In this document: piece by piece, positions 17,381 through 27,121 of the stretch
Layout: each line of letters begins with the position of its first letter
Numbering within the stretch: position 1 is the stretch's first letter
Assembly (NCBI RefSeq): GCF_028369055.1
Contig: NZ_JAQNCZ010000001.1
Location: forward strand, 310,001 to 374,000
Direction of reading: 5' to 3'
Origin: Cognatishimia sp. SS12
GTDB taxonomy: Bacteria; Pseudomonadota; Alphaproteobacteria; Rhodobacterales; Rhodobacteraceae
DNA: 64,000 bases
Notes under the pieces: model-generated
The model's database searches: none
Told to the model about the DNA's origin: nothing
What the model saw: only the letters and a program-made list of their open reading frames with translations
Translations under genes and position numbers: made by a program

Positions 17381-18685
17381 TCAGGGTTGAATTTCGGTAA
17401 TGCCATCTGGGCCGAAATGGATCGTCAGCCCGTCTTCCAGCCCCGTCATAAAGGGCTGCGCAACCGCGTTCATTGCCAGGGCGCGGCCTTTTTGGGCGAG
17501 CCGCTCGATTGAGACAGAGCGCACGCCATTGTCAAACCCAAGTTCCGCATGCCCCCAGATCAGCGGATGCAGCTCGCGCAGGTGATCCTGCACCACTTGA
17601 TCAAACCCTGCGCGCAGGGCGGCAGATTTCTTCATGTCCTCACCGCCCTCACGCGCCAACTGGCGGCAGGCCTGCCAGGCGCAATACAGCTGGGCGGCGA
17701 TAAGATTTGCCATGGCCTGATCGCTGCGGCGTTCCAGAATATCAAAGGCCCCGTCCAGGAAATAGTCGACATCAATGTGCGCCAGCGCGGCGGGGTCGGT
17801 CAGGCTGGCGTCAAACCAGACCCAGCAATAGCCGCCAGCCCCCCAGAGGTCATAGGTGCGCGCGGCGGTGCGGCGCGCCTCAAGGTCCAGCGCGGCATGG
17901 CTGCCGTACCATTGGGGCAACATATAGGTGCCAAGCGCCCGCATATGGCGCGGGTTCTCTGGGTCCAGATCAATCAGGTCCTCAAAATCATCTGCAATGC
18001 GCTCGCCTGGATAGTCTGCCGCGGGCAACAGCGCGCAGCGCGCGGCCGACAGGGCTGCGGAGTTGAGCTCATGGGCACTGAAGCCGTCCAGAATCTCTTC
18101 GGCGCGGGCGAAATGGGCCAAAAAGGCTTCGCGGTTGGTCTGGTTCAGGCTGGCCTCGGCTACGGTGCCACGCCAGGCCCAGCCGATGTCGATATGCATA
18201 TGGGCCACGATCAGCGCCAGCGCATAATCTTCGGGGAATTCTGTCAGCATCAGTTCCAGATCTTCGATGCCTTCAAAGAAATTGGAATCCTTGGCCGGTT
18301 TGCCGTGCAGCAGCGCGTGTTCCGCCGCCGCGACGACATCAGAACGGGCGCCAAACAGCAAGAGTTCGGACACCGGCGTGCCCTGCGGCGTGGTCTCGCG
18401 CGCCTGATCGGCGTCGCGGATGCGTTCACTCAGCGAGTCCCAGCGCTCTTGCCGCGCCAGGAACTGCCCCAGATCGCGCACATCCGTGTCGCCGCTCATC
18501 TTCAAAGAGGCGTTGTTCACCGGGATCTTGATCTGGTCAATCAGGTTGGCAGAGCTTGCCACATGGGTTGGCAGAAAGGCCAGGGGGGCATCATCCGCAG
18601 GCGGAGAGAACTTGCGCGCGATGGCCAGGATCGGTTCGGGCAATTTGAGTTTTGTCAAAACCGATTTCTGCGGAATGAATTTCAT
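17381..18685 (-). CDS. Unidentified 434-residue protein
   Basis: A clear gene with TTAAGGAGCCCGCC before the ATG, but I do not recognise the family. There is no signal peptide or membrane segment. The protein is helix-rich with repeated Ala-Leu pairs and many Trp and Tyr residues in the second half (WYGSHAALDLEARRTAAR, GGYCWVWFDASL, LYCAWQACRQLA), which suggests an alpha-helical repeat fold of TPR/SEL type. Acidic stretches (DDFEDLIDLDPENPRH) recur. An isolated HMHIDIGW could be a metal or substrate site, but that is speculation. It lies between gatB and pepN on the same strand, 97 bases from gatB. Confidence 0.8.
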   Translation of the reverse strand: MKFIPQKSVLTKLKLPEPILAIARKFSPPADDAPLAFLPTHVASSANLIDQIKIPVNNASLKMSGDTDVRDLGQFLARQERWDSLSERIRDADQARETTPQGTPVSELLLFGARSDVVAAAEHALLHGKPAKDSNFFEGIEDLELMLTEFPEDYALALIVAHMHIDIGWAWRGTVAEASLNQTNREAFLAHFARAEEILDGFSAHELNSAALSAARCALLPAADYPGERIADDFEDLIDLDPENPRHMRALGTYMLPQWYGSHAALDLEARRTAARTYDLWGAGGYCWVWFDASLTDPAALAHIDVDYFLDGAFDILERRSDQAMANLIAAQLYCAWQACRQLAREGGEDMKKSAALRAGFDQVVQDHLRELHPLIWGHAELGFDNGVRSVSIERLAQKGRALAMNAVAQPFMTGLEDGLTIHFGPDGITEIQP

Positions 18686-18832
18686 GGCGGGCTCCTTAAT
18701 CTGGAGCCTTTGTGGACGTCAATTTGGGCGGGAAATGGGCGCGAGATGGGAAAGACGCGGACCATTGCCGATGCAAATTGGGCAATTGTGCAGCAGCATG
18801 GCTGCAATCTATGGGGAAGTTCTCGACTGTTT

Positions 18833-18873
18833 CGAAAAAGCGCACAGTGCGTCGTCGGCTGCGCGCTTTTTCG
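18833..18873 (-). terminator. Terminator downstream of pepN
   Basis: An 11-base stem CGAAAAAGCGC/GCGCTTTTTCG with a 19-base loop begins 15 bases past the pepN stop codon. The stem itself carries the A and T tracts, so it could work in both directions. Confidence 0.65.
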
Positions 18874-18888
18874 CTTATCCTAAGAGGC

Positions 18889-21438
18889 TTAGCCGAGAAT
18901 GCGGCTGACCATCTCTGTCGTGTCCGGGCTGAGATTCGGTGTGGACAAGATTCGCTCAAGTTGCGCGCGGATCAGGGCCTGCCGCTTGTCATCATAGCGT
19001 TTCCAGGTCTGAAAGGCGCTGCACATGCGCGCCGTGGTCTGCGGGTTCAGCGCATCCAGTTTGATCAGCCAATCGGCCAACAGCGCATAGCCTGCGCCGC
19101 TTGGTTCGTGAAAGCCCGCATGATGACCCGCCAGCGCGCCCATGACCGCGCGGAAGCGGTTGGGGTTCTTCATGTCAAAATCAGCATGTTTCGTTAGCGC
19201 ATCGGTGACAGCCACAGCCTCAGAGGGTTTGGCCATCGCGATTTGCAGGCCAAACCATTTGTTGATCACCAGCCGGTCGTCTTGCCATTGATTGTAAAAT
19301 GCCGTGACCGCCGCGTCGCCTTTGCCCAGATCAATCAGTCGGGCGAGGGCCGAGAGCTGCTGGGTCATATTGTCGGCGCTCTCATACTGCGCCTGCGCTG
19401 CTGCGCCGCCATCAAGGCGCGACAACAGAGATAGTGCCGCATTGGCCAACGCCCGTTTGCCTGCGCCTTCGGCATCAGGTGCATAGGACCCCGGTGTCTG
19501 GTGATCTGCATAGAGCGCTGGCAGCACATCGGCAAAGGCTTCGGCCTTGGCTTGCCGCAGCGCCTCGCAGGCGCGGTGGATGGCGTCCGGGTCGGGGATA
19601 TCGCCGGCTGCCGCCAGAACCCCGGCCAGTTCGGTTTCGGTCGGTTGGGCCAGCATCAGCGCCCGATAGGCCGGATCAAGCCCGGCGTCGGTGAGCAGCG
19701 ATTTCAATCCTGCAAGATAATCGGAATTGGGCGCAGCGCCGTCGCGGATCATCGACAGCAACGTGTCGCGCGCCAGCTCGCGCCCGGCTTCCCAGCGGTT
19801 GAACGGATCGGTGTCATGCGCCAGCAAAAACGCGCGGCGCGCATTGTCGATGTCTTGCTCTAACATTACGGGGGCAGAGAAGCCCCGCAGGATCGAAGGC
19901 ACAGGCCGCGCGCCAAGGTTATCGAAGGTAAAGCTTTGCTCTGCCTCGGTCAGTTCCAGCACTTGGGTTGGGTGGGTTTCATCGCCATTAGGGCTAAGCA
20001 GGCCGACCGCCACAGGGATCACACGCGGGTCTTTCACGTCTTGGCCCGGTGTCGGCGCAGTGGATTGCGACAGATGCAGCGTAAAGGTGCTGCCATCCCA
20101 GTCTTCGCGCACGCTGACCTTTGGGGTGCCTGATTGGCTGTACCAGAGTTTGAATTGGCTGAGGTCACGCCCGGTGCTGTCCTCAAACACCTGTATCCAG
20201 TCCTCGATCGTGGCGGCATCGCCATCGTGGCGGGTGAAATAGAGATCCAGCGCCTTATAATAAGCGTCATGGCCAACCAGCGTTTTCAGCATACCGATCA
20301 CTTCAGCGCCTTTTTCATAGACGGTGGCCGTGTAGAAATTGTTGATCTCTTGGAACTCTTCGGGCCGCACCGGATGGCTCAGCGGGCCTTGATCCTCGGG
20401 GAACTGGCGCGCGCGCAGGGCAATGACGTCTTCGATACGTTTCACCGGCGCGCTGCGCATGTCTGAGGTGAACTGCGCGTCGCGATACACAGTCAGCCCT
20501 TCTTTCAGGCAGAGTTGAAACCAATCGCGGCAGGTGATGCGGTTGCCGGTCCAGTTGTGGAAATATTCATGGGCGATGATCGCCTCAATGCGTTCAAAAT
20601 CCGCATCGGTCGATGTGGCTTGCGAGGCGAGCACACAGGAGGAGTTAAAGACATTGAGGCCCTTGTTTTCCATCGCGCCCATGTTGAAATCATCGACGGC
20701 CACGATGTTAAAGATATCTAGGTCATATTCACGGCCATAGACATCTTCGTCCCATTTCATCGAATCCTTCAGCGCTTGCATGCCAAAGGCGCATTTATCC
20801 TCATCGCCGGGGCGCACATAGATGTTCAGCTCAACCTCTTTGCCGGACATGGTGGTGAAGGTGCCGGGAAAATTGACCAGATCGCCCGCGACGAGGGCAA
20901 AAAGATAGGCGGGCTTTTTCCACGGGTCGGACCATTCGGCAAAGCCATCACCCTTTGCGCCCGGATTGCCGTTAGAGAGCAACACCGGCTCTGCCCCTTC
21001 AATGCGCACATCAAAGGTGGCCATCACATCGGGACGATCTGGGTAATAGGTGATCTTACGAAAGCCCTCAGCCTCACATTGGGTGCAATACATGCCGTTT
21101 GACATATAAAGCCCCTCAAGCGCGGTATTGGTCGCGGGGGAAATTTCCACCTCGGCTTCAAACACAAAGGGGGCGTCGGGCACTGTGGCGGTCAGGCCGG
21201 TCTCTGTCACCTCTGGGTCAATCGCTGCGCCGTCAATCTTGGCAGAGATCAATTTCAGCTGCTCACCATGCAGAAAGAACGTTTTATCCGTCGCCGCGGG
21301 ATTGGGGCGGAACTGAATGCGCGACAACACGCGGGTTTCGGTGGGGTGCAGCTTGAACGTCAAATGCACACTGTCGATCAGATAGCCGAAGGGGGTGTAA
21401 TCCTTAAGGTAGATCGTCTGGGGGGCTGCATCGCGCAT
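18889..21438 (-). CDS. pepN: Aminopeptidase N
   Basis: M1 zinc metallopeptidase of broad specificity. The 849-residue length is that of the E. coli PepN type. The exopeptidase motif GAMEN is near residue 250 and the zinc site HEYFHNW, with a downstream Glu in [10 protein letters not shown], near 288-315. The N-terminal beta domain ([17 protein letters not shown]) and the long helical C-terminal domain are complete. GGAG six bases before the ATG at 21438 supports the start. Monocistronic by position: a terminator lies downstream and the next gene upstream is divergent. Confidence 0.97.
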   Translation of the reverse strand: MRDAAPQTIYLKDYTPFGYLIDSVHLTFKLHPTETRVLSRIQFRPNPAATDKTFFLHGEQLKLISAKIDGAAIDPEVTETGLTATVPDAPFVFEAEVEISPATNTALEGLYMSNGMYCTQCEAEGFRKITYYPDRPDVMATFDVRIEGAEPVLLSNGNPGAKGDGFAEWSDPWKKPAYLFALVAGDLVNFPGTFTTMSGKEVELNIYVRPGDEDKCAFGMQALKDSMKWDEDVYGREYDLDIFNIVAVDDFNMGAMENKGLNVFNSSCVLASQATSTDADFERIEAIIAHEYFHNWTGNRITCRDWFQLCLKEGLTVYRDAQFTSDMRSAPVKRIEDVIALRARQFPEDQGPLSHPVRPEEFQEINNFYTATVYEKGAEVIGMLKTLVGHDAYYKALDLYFTRHDGDAATIEDWIQVFEDSTGRDLSQFKLWYSQSGTPKVSVREDWDGSTFTLHLSQSTAPTPGQDVKDPRVIPVAVGLLSPNGDETHPTQVLELTEAEQSFTFDNLGARPVPSILRGFSAPVMLEQDIDNARRAFLLAHDTDPFNRWEAGRELARDTLLSMIRDGAAPNSDYLAGLKSLLTDAGLDPAYRALMLAQPTETELAGVLAAAGDIPDPDAIHRACEALRQAKAEAFADVLPALYADHQTPGSYAPDAEGAGKRALANAALSLLSRLDGGAAAQAQYESADNMTQQLSALARLIDLGKGDAAVTAFYNQWQDDRLVINKWFGLQIAMAKPSEAVAVTDALTKHADFDMKNPNRFRAVMGALAGHHAGFHEPSGAGYALLADWLIKLDALNPQTTARMCSAFQTWKRYDDKRQALIRAQLERILSTPNLSPDTTEMVSRILG

Positions 21439-21613
21439 GTGGGGCTCCGTAATGTCTGTTGGGTTAGATGTAATAGGCCTGCGCTGCGCTGCAAGCGGAA
21501 TGCGGGGTCACGTCGCGTTCTGCGCCCCGAGGCTGCCACGCGGCACGAGACAGTTGTTGACCTTGACGCAATCGCCTATCACTCTCGCAAAGGGTTTAAA
21601 AAGGGGTAGCGCT

Positions 21614-23752
21614 ATGTCACGTATTGAAAAATCCGGCCTGCAGGTCTCTGCGGAATATGTGGATTTCATTGAAAATGACGCACTGCCCGGTACCGGCGTC
21701 GCGCCAGAGGCTTTCTGGCAAGGGCTGAGCGAATTGGCCCATGAGTTTGGCCCGGAAAACGCCGCGTTGCTGGCCAAGCGCGAAGACCTGCAACAGAAGA
21801 TTGACGCCTGGCACATTCGCCACCGCGCCCAGCCCCATGATCCGGCGGCCTACAAGGCCTTCCTGCAGGACATTGGCTATTTTGTGCCCGAAGGTGATGA
21901 CTTTGAGATCGACACAACCAATGTCGATGCCGAAATTGCGCTTGTGCCCGGTCCGCAGCTTGTGGTGCCGGTGACAAATGCGCGTTATGCGCTGAACGCG
22001 GCCAATGCGCGCTGGGGCTCGCTCTATGATGCCTATTACGGCACCGACGCGCTGGGCAGCCTGCCCGAAGGGCGCGGCTATGATGCGGCGCGCGGCGCGG
22101 ATGTGGTCGCAGCGGCCAAGGCGCATCTGGATGCCGCTGTGCCCTTTGACGGCTGCGCCTGGGCCGAGGCGACGGGGTTTGACTTTCAGGATGGCACATT
22201 TGTTGCGCTGACGGCCAAAGGCGCCATGCCGCTCAAGCGTCCGCAGCAATTTCGCGGCATCACCGAAGATCTGTCGCAGATCATCTTTGTCAAAAACGGT
22301 TTGCACATCCGTGTGGTGATCAACGCGGGCCACCCCATTGGCAAGGACGACCCGGCCGGCATCGCCGATGTCATTCTGGAAAGCGCGGTTTCGGCGATCA
22401 TGGATTGCGAAGATTCCGTGGCCTGTGTGGACGCAGAAGAAAAAGTGCAGGCCTATCGCAACTGGCTTGGCCTGATGAAAGGCGATCTGGAGGCGCGGTT
22501 TGACAAAGGCGGCAAACCCCAGACCCGGCGTCTGGCCGAGGATCTGACCTATAAGACCACCGCGGGCACCGAACGCACCTTAAAGGGGCGCGCCTTGCTT
22601 TGGGTGCGCAACGTCGGGCATCTGATGACCAATCCGACGGTGCTTGACCGCAGCGGTGAGGAGATTTTCGAGGGCCTGCTGGACGCGCTGACCACGGTGG
22701 CGATTGCCATGCATGACCTCAAGCGCAGCGGCGGCAACTCTCTCAAAGGGTCAGTCTATGTGGTCAAACCCAAGATGCATGGGCCGGATGAGGTCGCCTT
22801 TGCGGATCGGATCTTTGCCAAGGTCGAAGATATTCTGGGCCTGCCGCGCCATACCGTGAAAATCGGCATCATGGACGAGGAGCGTCGCACCTCGGTGAAC
22901 CTGAAGGCATGCATTCGCGCTGCCAAATCGCGGGTCGCCTTTATCAACACCGGGTTTTTGGATCGCACCGGCGATGAAATCCACACCTCGATGGAGGCTG
23001 GGGCGTTTCTGCGCAAGGATGACATCAAAACCCAGCCCTGGATTGCCGCCTATGAGGCGCTGAATGTGGATATCGGGCTGGAATGTGGCCTGAAGGGCCG
23101 GGCGCAGATCGGCAAGGGCATGTGGGCCATGCCCGATATGATGCAGGCGATGATTGCGCAAAAGATCGGCCACCCCAAGGCCGGCGCGACCTGTGCCTGG
23201 GTGCCAAGCCCCACCGCCGCGACACTGCATGCGCTGCATTATCACTTGGTAGATGTGATGGACGTGCAAGATGGGCTGCGCGCAGAGGGGCGGCGCGCTT
23301 CTGTCGATGACATCCTGAAAATCCCGCTTGCCCAAAACCCCGACTGGAGCGCCGAAGACATTCGCCGCGAAGTGGAAAACAACGCGCAGGGCATTCTGGG
23401 TTATGTGGTGCGCTGGGTCGATCAGGGCGTGGGCTGCTCTAAAGTGCCGGACATCAATGATGTCGGCCTGATGGAGGATCGCGCGACCTGCCGGATTTCC
23501 TCGCAGCATATCGCCAACTGGCTGCACCATGATGTGGTGACGGCGCAGGACGTCATGGGCGCGCTGCATAAGATGGCCGCCGTGGTCGATGCGCAGAACG
23601 CAGATGATCCGCTCTATCAGCCGATGGCCCCGGATTTTGATGGCGTTGCCTTCCAGGCGGCCTGTGATCTGGTGTTCAAGGGGCGCATGCAGCCTTCGGG
23701 CTATACCGAGCCGGTCTTGCACGCCCGCCGGCTTGAACTGAAAGCGCAATAA
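21614..23752 (+). CDS. glcB: Malate synthase G
   Basis: Condenses glyoxylate with acetyl-CoA to malate; the G isoform serves growth on glycolate and related C2 compounds. The 712-residue protein is close to the usual 720. Visible hallmarks are [17 protein letters not shown]-type beta-domain sequence, SIMDCEDS-like ([17 protein letters not shown]), [24 protein letters not shown] and the late KMWAMPDMM-type segment ([15 protein letters not shown]). AAAAAGGGG precedes the ATG. The frame is open further upstream but without homologous sequence. A Tat-exported deiminase starts three bases after the stop, so the two are likely co-transcribed. Confidence 0.96.
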   Translation: MSRIEKSGLQVSAEYVDFIENDALPGTGVAPEAFWQGLSELAHEFGPENAALLAKREDLQQKIDAWHIRHRAQPHDPAAYKAFLQDIGYFVPEGDDFEIDTTNVDAEIALVPGPQLVVPVTNARYALNAANARWGSLYDAYYGTDALGSLPEGRGYDAARGADVVAAAKAHLDAAVPFDGCAWAEATGFDFQDGTFVALTAKGAMPLKRPQQFRGITEDLSQIIFVKNGLHIRVVINAGHPIGKDDPAGIADVILESAVSAIMDCEDSVACVDAEEKVQAYRNWLGLMKGDLEARFDKGGKPQTRRLAEDLTYKTTAGTERTLKGRALLWVRNVGHLMTNPTVLDRSGEEIFEGLLDALTTVAIAMHDLKRSGGNSLKGSVYVVKPKMHGPDEVAFADRIFAKVEDILGLPRHTVKIGIMDEERRTSVNLKACIRAAKSRVAFINTGFLDRTGDEIHTSMEAGAFLRKDDIKTQPWIAAYEALNVDIGLECGLKGRAQIGKGMWAMPDMMQAMIAQKIGHPKAGATCAWVPSPTAATLHALHYHLVDVMDVQDGLRAEGRRASVDDILKIPLAQNPDWSAEDIRREVENNAQGILGYVVRWVDQGVGCSKVPDINDVGLMEDRATCRISSQHIANWLHHDVVTAQDVMGALHKMAAVVDAQNADDPLYQPMAPDFDGVAFQAACDLVFKGRMQPSGYTEPVLHARRLELKAQ

Positions 23753-23755
23753 GCC

Positions 23756-24835
23756 GTGCGCCTGACGCGCCGACAGATGATAAAGGCGGGGACGGCGGCT
23801 GCGCTTGCCGCTGGGGGGAGGCCCGCGATGGCAAAGACCTTTGAGGTTTCGCGACCTTATGTGCCGCCCGAAGAGGCGGCGCATGCGCTGACCTTCATGC
23901 AATGGCCCAGCAGCCGCAAAGTCTATCGCGAGCGCTGGGCTCTGAAAGAGGCGCAGGACGCCATCCTGCGCATTGCCAATGCCATCGCCGATTTTGAGCC
24001 GGTGGTGATGCTGGCCGATGCAGGCTTGCACGCCAAAGTGCGCCCGCAGCTGGCGCAGAATGTGACGCTTTGGGATGTGCCGACCGATGACCTTTGGTGC
24101 CGGGACTCTGGCCCGTTGTTTGCCTGGCACAATCGGGCGCTTTGCGTCAGCCATATTCAGTTCAATGGCTGGGGCGGCAAGCAGGTCCATGGCAGCGATG
24201 CGCTGGTGGCCGCGCGCGTGGCCGAGCGGCTGGGCCTTGATTTGTTGCCCAGCGGCCTGAGCGGCGAAGCGGGCGGGGTTGAACACGACGGGCAGGGGCT
24301 TTTGATGGCGCATGCCAGTTCCTGGCTTGGCCGCAGCCGCAACCCGGGCCTCAGCCGCAATGACATCGGGGCACGTTTACTGCGCGCGTATGGCGCGGAT
24401 CAGATCATCTGGTCAGACGGGGTCGCCGGGCTTGATATCACCGATTATCACATCGACAGCCTGGCGCGCTTTACCGGTGCGGGCCGCGTCCTGATGAACC
24501 TGCCACAGGTGCCGGACCCGGAGGACCCCTTTCATCAGGCCGCGCTCAGAACGCACGACCGTTTGTTAGGCGCGGGTTTGACCGTCGATGTCATCGCAGA
24601 GCCAGAGGCCCCGCGGGTGCGTGATCTCGACTTCGTGGCGTCTTATGCCAATTACTATGTCTGCAACGGGGCGGTGATTGCCGCGCAGTTCGGCGATGCC
24701 GAGTATGACGCCGCAGCCGCCCGGGCGCTCGCCAAACACTTTCCTGACCGCGCCATCGTTCAACTTGAAGTTGATGCGCTTGGCTATCTGGGTGGCGGCA
24801 TTCACTGCGCGACGCAGCAGATGCCACAGACATAG
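23756..24835 (+). CDS. Tat-exported agmatine deiminase/peptidylarginine deiminase family protein
   Basis: Member of the guanidine-modifying enzyme family that turns agmatine into N-carbamoylputrescine. The 359-residue product opens, from a GTG at 23756, with RLTRRQMIKAG, a hydrophobic stretch and AMA, a convincing twin-arginine signal. The mature enzyme would be periplasmic, whereas agmatine deiminases are normally cytoplasmic. Active-site segments are DDLWCRDSGP near 117, EAGGVEHDGQG near 178, TDYHIDSLARF near 237 and the C-terminal catalytic Cys in GGGIHCATQQ near 350. Starting at the ATG at 23777 would destroy the signal. Three bases after malate synthase G. The true substrate could be another guanidino compound. 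Confidence 0.85.
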   Translation: MRLTRRQMIKAGTAAALAAGGRPAMAKTFEVSRPYVPPEEAAHALTFMQWPSSRKVYRERWALKEAQDAILRIANAIADFEPVVMLADAGLHAKVRPQLAQNVTLWDVPTDDLWCRDSGPLFAWHNRALCVSHIQFNGWGGKQVHGSDALVAARVAERLGLDLLPSGLSGEAGGVEHDGQGLLMAHASSWLGRSRNPGLSRNDIGARLLRAYGADQIIWSDGVAGLDITDYHIDSLARFTGAGRVLMNLPQVPDPEDPFHQAALRTHDRLLGAGLTVDVIAEPEAPRVRDLDFVASYANYYVCNGAVIAAQFGDAEYDAAAARALAKHFPDRAIVQLEVDALGYLGGGIHCATQQMPQT

Positions 24836-24897
24836 ACTTTGCGCATTTGACCTGTTTCAATTTGCGCAAAAGTGAGGCATCTTGGCCCTGCGCAAAA
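24836..24897. promoter_or_regulatory. Repeated TTTGCGCA motif before the GlcG/HbpS gene
   Basis: Three TGCGCA centres lie at 24840, 24863 and 24889. The first two form a dyad ACTTTGCGCA ... TTTGCGCAAAAGT with 15 bases between, and the third reads TGCGCAAAA. A further TTTGCGCA lies at 25393 before the next gene. Possible operators; the regulator is unknown. Confidence 0.4.
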
Positions 24898-24924
24898 CGA
24901 TTACGTAGTTAGTTTGAGGGTAGA

Positions 24925-25353
24925 ATGGCCGAAATCAACATTCGCAAAGCACGCACCATCATTCGGAAAACGCTGGAAAAAGGACGTGAGATGGATCTGC
25001 AGCCACTTGCGGTTGTAGTGGTGGATGCCGGTGGCCATGTGATCGCCTTTGAACGCGAAGACGGCAGCCCTCCCGGGCGCTTTCCAATCGCGCAGGGTAA
25101 GGCCTATGCGGTGGTGATGATGGGCAAGGGCGGCGAGGCCCTGCACAACCATGCGGAGCAACGACCTCAATTTGCGGGTGCGCTGGCCAGCGTCTATCAC
25201 GGACAATATATCCCCGTTCCGGGCGGCATTCTTGTGCGCAGCAAGAAAGGCGAGGTTCTGGGGGCGGTCGGCGTCAGCGGTGACACCAGCGCAAATGACG
25301 CAGAGGCCGGTCTTGCCGGGATTCTCTCTGCCGGTCTGCTGGGCGAAGCCTAA
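24925..25353 (+). CDS. GlcG/HbpS family heme-binding-type protein
   Basis: A 142-residue protein of the GlcG/HbpS family. The core VVVVDAGGHVIAFEREDG, the GKAYAVVMMGKGG helix and the C-terminal GGILVRSKKGEVLGAVGVSGDTS are diagnostic, in part. HbpS members bind heme or cobalamin; GlcG is encoded with glycolate oxidation genes in E. coli, and here it lies near malate synthase G, which fits that context. No signal peptide is visible. GAGGGTAGA before the ATG supports the start. The biochemical role is not known. Confidence 0.88.
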   Translation: MAEINIRKARTIIRKTLEKGREMDLQPLAVVVVDAGGHVIAFEREDGSPPGRFPIAQGKAYAVVMMGKGGEALHNHAEQRPQFAGALASVYHGQYIPVPGGILVRSKKGEVLGAVGVSGDTSANDAEAGLAGILSAGLLGEA

Positions 25354-25465
25354 AGGCGCGTTCCGGCGCAGCCCTGCGGATTTGCACAGATCTTTGCGCA
25401 TGATTTCCTATGGTTATCGCGCGGGGCTGATGTAAGCTGATGGCATGGAACGTGAAAGGACACCC

Positions 25466-26239
25466 ATGCAGCGCCCTGTGATCGGCATCATTGGCAATCA
25501 ATATCTGATCGACGGGCATTACCCTGCCCATACCGGTGGCAAGATGAATTCAGAAGCGATCGCAGCTGTGGCAGGCTGCATGCCGTTGCTGGTGCCTGCA
25601 GATCCGCGATTGGTGTCGGTGCCTGAATTGTTGACCTGCTGCGATGGTTTTTTGCTGACCGGGGGGCGTCCGAATGTGCACCCCAGTGAATATGGCGAAG
25701 ACGTCACCGAGGCCCATGGCGAATTTGATCAGGCCCGCGATGCCATTGTCCTGCCACTGGTGCGGGCCTGCGTTGAAAGCGGGCAGCCCTTCTTGGGTAT
25801 TTGCCGCGGCTTTCAAGAGGTCAATGTGGCGATGGGCGGGTCGCTATACCCGGAAATTCGTGATCTGCCGGGCCGCCAGAACCACCGGATGCCGCCCGAT
25901 GGCACGCTGGAGGAAAAATTCGCGCTGCGCCATGAGGTGAAATTTACCCCGGGCGGCGTGTTTCATCGGCTGATGGGGGCAGAGCGGGTGATGACAAACA
26001 CGCTCCACGGGCAGGGGATCAAACGTGCTGGCGCGCGCGTCGTCATTGACGGACATGCCCCGGATGGCACACCAGAGGCGACCTATATTCAGGATGCGCC
26101 GGGATTCACGCTTTCTGTCCAGTGGCACCCAGAATGGAACGCGGCGGCGGACCCTGTCAGCCGCCCCTTGTTTGAGGCCTTTGGCCATGCCGCGCGCGCC
26201 TGGGCACAGGGGCAGGCGGTACCGGTTGCGGCCATTTAG
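25466..26239 (+). CDS. Gamma-glutamyl-gamma-aminobutyrate hydrolase family protein (C26)
   Basis: Class I glutamine amidotransferase-like hydrolase of the PuuD group, 257 residues, which cleaves gamma-glutamyl amides such as gamma-glutamyl-GABA in putrescine breakdown. Nucleophile elbow LGICRGFQEVNV near residue 112, with the catalytic His in LSVQWHPEW near 225 and the paired Glu following. GFLLTGG lies ahead of the elbow. The start is the ATG at 25466 with GAAAGGACACCC upstream; a second ATG seven codons earlier lacks a site. With the deiminase two genes upstream it suggests polyamine use. It overlaps the convergent SDR gene by four bases at the stops. Confidence 0.9.
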   Translation: MQRPVIGIIGNQYLIDGHYPAHTGGKMNSEAIAAVAGCMPLLVPADPRLVSVPELLTCCDGFLLTGGRPNVHPSEYGEDVTEAHGEFDQARDAIVLPLVRACVESGQPFLGICRGFQEVNVAMGGSLYPEIRDLPGRQNHRMPPDGTLEEKFALRHEVKFTPGGVFHRLMGAERVMTNTLHGQGIKRAGARVVIDGHAPDGTPEATYIQDAPGFTLSVQWHPEWNAAADPVSRPLFEAFGHAARAWAQGQAVPVAAI

Positions 26240-27018
26240 GCCGCTTTTTGCTGCATGCCTTTGATCATGCGCAGCACCATGCGGCGCGGCAGCAGCGGTG
26301 TGACCCAGTTCAACAGCAGAGACAGGCGACGTTCGTTGATCACCACCAATTTGCCTTTCATCATCCCGTCATAGCCTATTTTGGCAACGCTGGCCGCGCT
26401 TGCGCCTTTCTGGTCGGACAGACCTGTACCGGCCAGATCGGCGGTCGCGACAAATTCAGTGTTAACAAGACCGGGGTTAAGCGATGTGACCGTCACGCCC
26501 AATGCGCGCAGCTCTTCGTCTAGGGCCTGGCTGTAGGACATGACAAAAGCCTTGCTGGCAAAATACACCGCCTGCAGCGGGCCAGGCATCATCGCGGCGG
26601 TTGAGGCCACGTTGAGAATGCGGCCTTGTCCTGCCTTGGCCATTTTGCGCGCAAAGGCGTGGGTAAGCTCGGCGAGGGCCTGAACGTTGAGGCGGATCAT
26701 CGCCGCTTCATCTTCCCAATTGCGCTTGATGTGCAGCCCGTGGCCGCCAAAGCCTGCGTTGTTGATCAGAATATCCACGGCCAGGCCGCGGTTTTCGACT
26801 TCGGCAATCAGCGCCGCAGCGCCACCAGCCGCCGCCAGATCGCAGGCGATCACATCGGCCGTGATGCCATAACTCTCGCGCAGTTCCTGCGCCAGCGCTT
26901 CCAGCGCGGGCAGGCGGCGCGCGGTCAGGATGACATCGCCCCCCTGCGCCGCGTGATAGCGCGCAAATTCTTTGCCAATGCCCGACGAGGCCCCGGTGAT
27001 CAGTGCGGTCTGTGCCAT
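26236..27018 (-). CDS. Short-chain dehydrogenase/reductase
   Basis: A 260-residue classical-type SDR. NAD(P) motif TGASSGIGKEFAR near residue 9, NNAG in ILINNAGFGGHG near 88, catalytic Ser in LNVASTAAMMPG and YxxxK in YFASKAF near 153. This matches the DltE/YqjQ-like group, with substrate unknown. The start at 27018 is supported by GAAAGG seven bases upstream; the frame runs on upstream through the promoter and is not coding there. It is divergent from a tetR-type gene and carries one copy of a shared operator over its start point, so the regulator very likely controls it. Confidence 0.9.
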   Translation of the reverse strand: MAQTALITGASSGIGKEFARYHAAQGGDVILTARRLPALEALAQELRESYGITADVIACDLAAAGGAAALIAEVENRGLAVDILINNAGFGGHGLHIKRNWEDEAAMIRLNVQALAELTHAFARKMAKAGQGRILNVASTAAMMPGPLQAVYFASKAFVMSYSQALDEELRALGVTVTSLNPGLVNTEFVATADLAGTGLSDQKGASAASVAKIGYDGMMKGKLVVINERRLSLLLNWVTPLLPRRMVLRMIKGMQQKAA

Positions 27019-27043
27019 GGTCTGTCCTTTCAAGATCGGTTCA

Positions 27044-27058
27044 TTAGACGTTCTGACA
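27044..27058 (-). promoter_or_regulatory. Operator copy over the SDR transcription start
   Basis: TGTCAGAACGTCTAA read on the minus strand, an exact inverted copy of 27107-27121. It follows the inferred -10 of the SDR promoter directly and would cover the start point. The arm itself is an imperfect TnAGA-n3-TCTnA dyad, the size TetR proteins bind. Confidence 0.8.
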
Positions 27059-27086
27059 TATTTAGCGTAAAATGTCAGGATGTCAA
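27059..27086 (-). promoter_or_regulatory. Promoter of the SDR gene
   Basis: Minus-strand TTGACA (27086-27081), a 16-base spacer and TAAATA (27064-27059). The -35 hexamer forms half of the TGTCAATTGACA palindrome (27081-27092) shared with the opposing regulator promoter. Confidence 0.7.
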
Positions 27087-27121
27087 TTGACAAAATTTAT
27101 CCAAACTGTCAGAACGTCTAA
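27087..27121 (+). promoter_or_regulatory. Promoter and operator of the TetR gene, probably leaderless
   Basis: TTGACA at 27087-27092, then a 17-base spacer leads to CAGAAC (27110-27115) inside the second operator copy TGTCAGAACGTCTAA (27107-27121). The start codon follows at 27122 with no room for a ribosome site. A transcript starting at the ATG itself would have its -35 exactly in place. Confidence 0.6.

Noticed and set aside
16397-18883. Two long plus-strand frames opposite gatB and the 434-residue gene
   Set aside because: Antisense shadows; the minus-strand genes have ribosome sites and, for gatB, clear motifs.
22751-24313. A 520-codon minus-strand frame spanning malate synthase G and the deiminase
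   Set aside because: It crosses two certain genes on the other strand and has no family-like segments.
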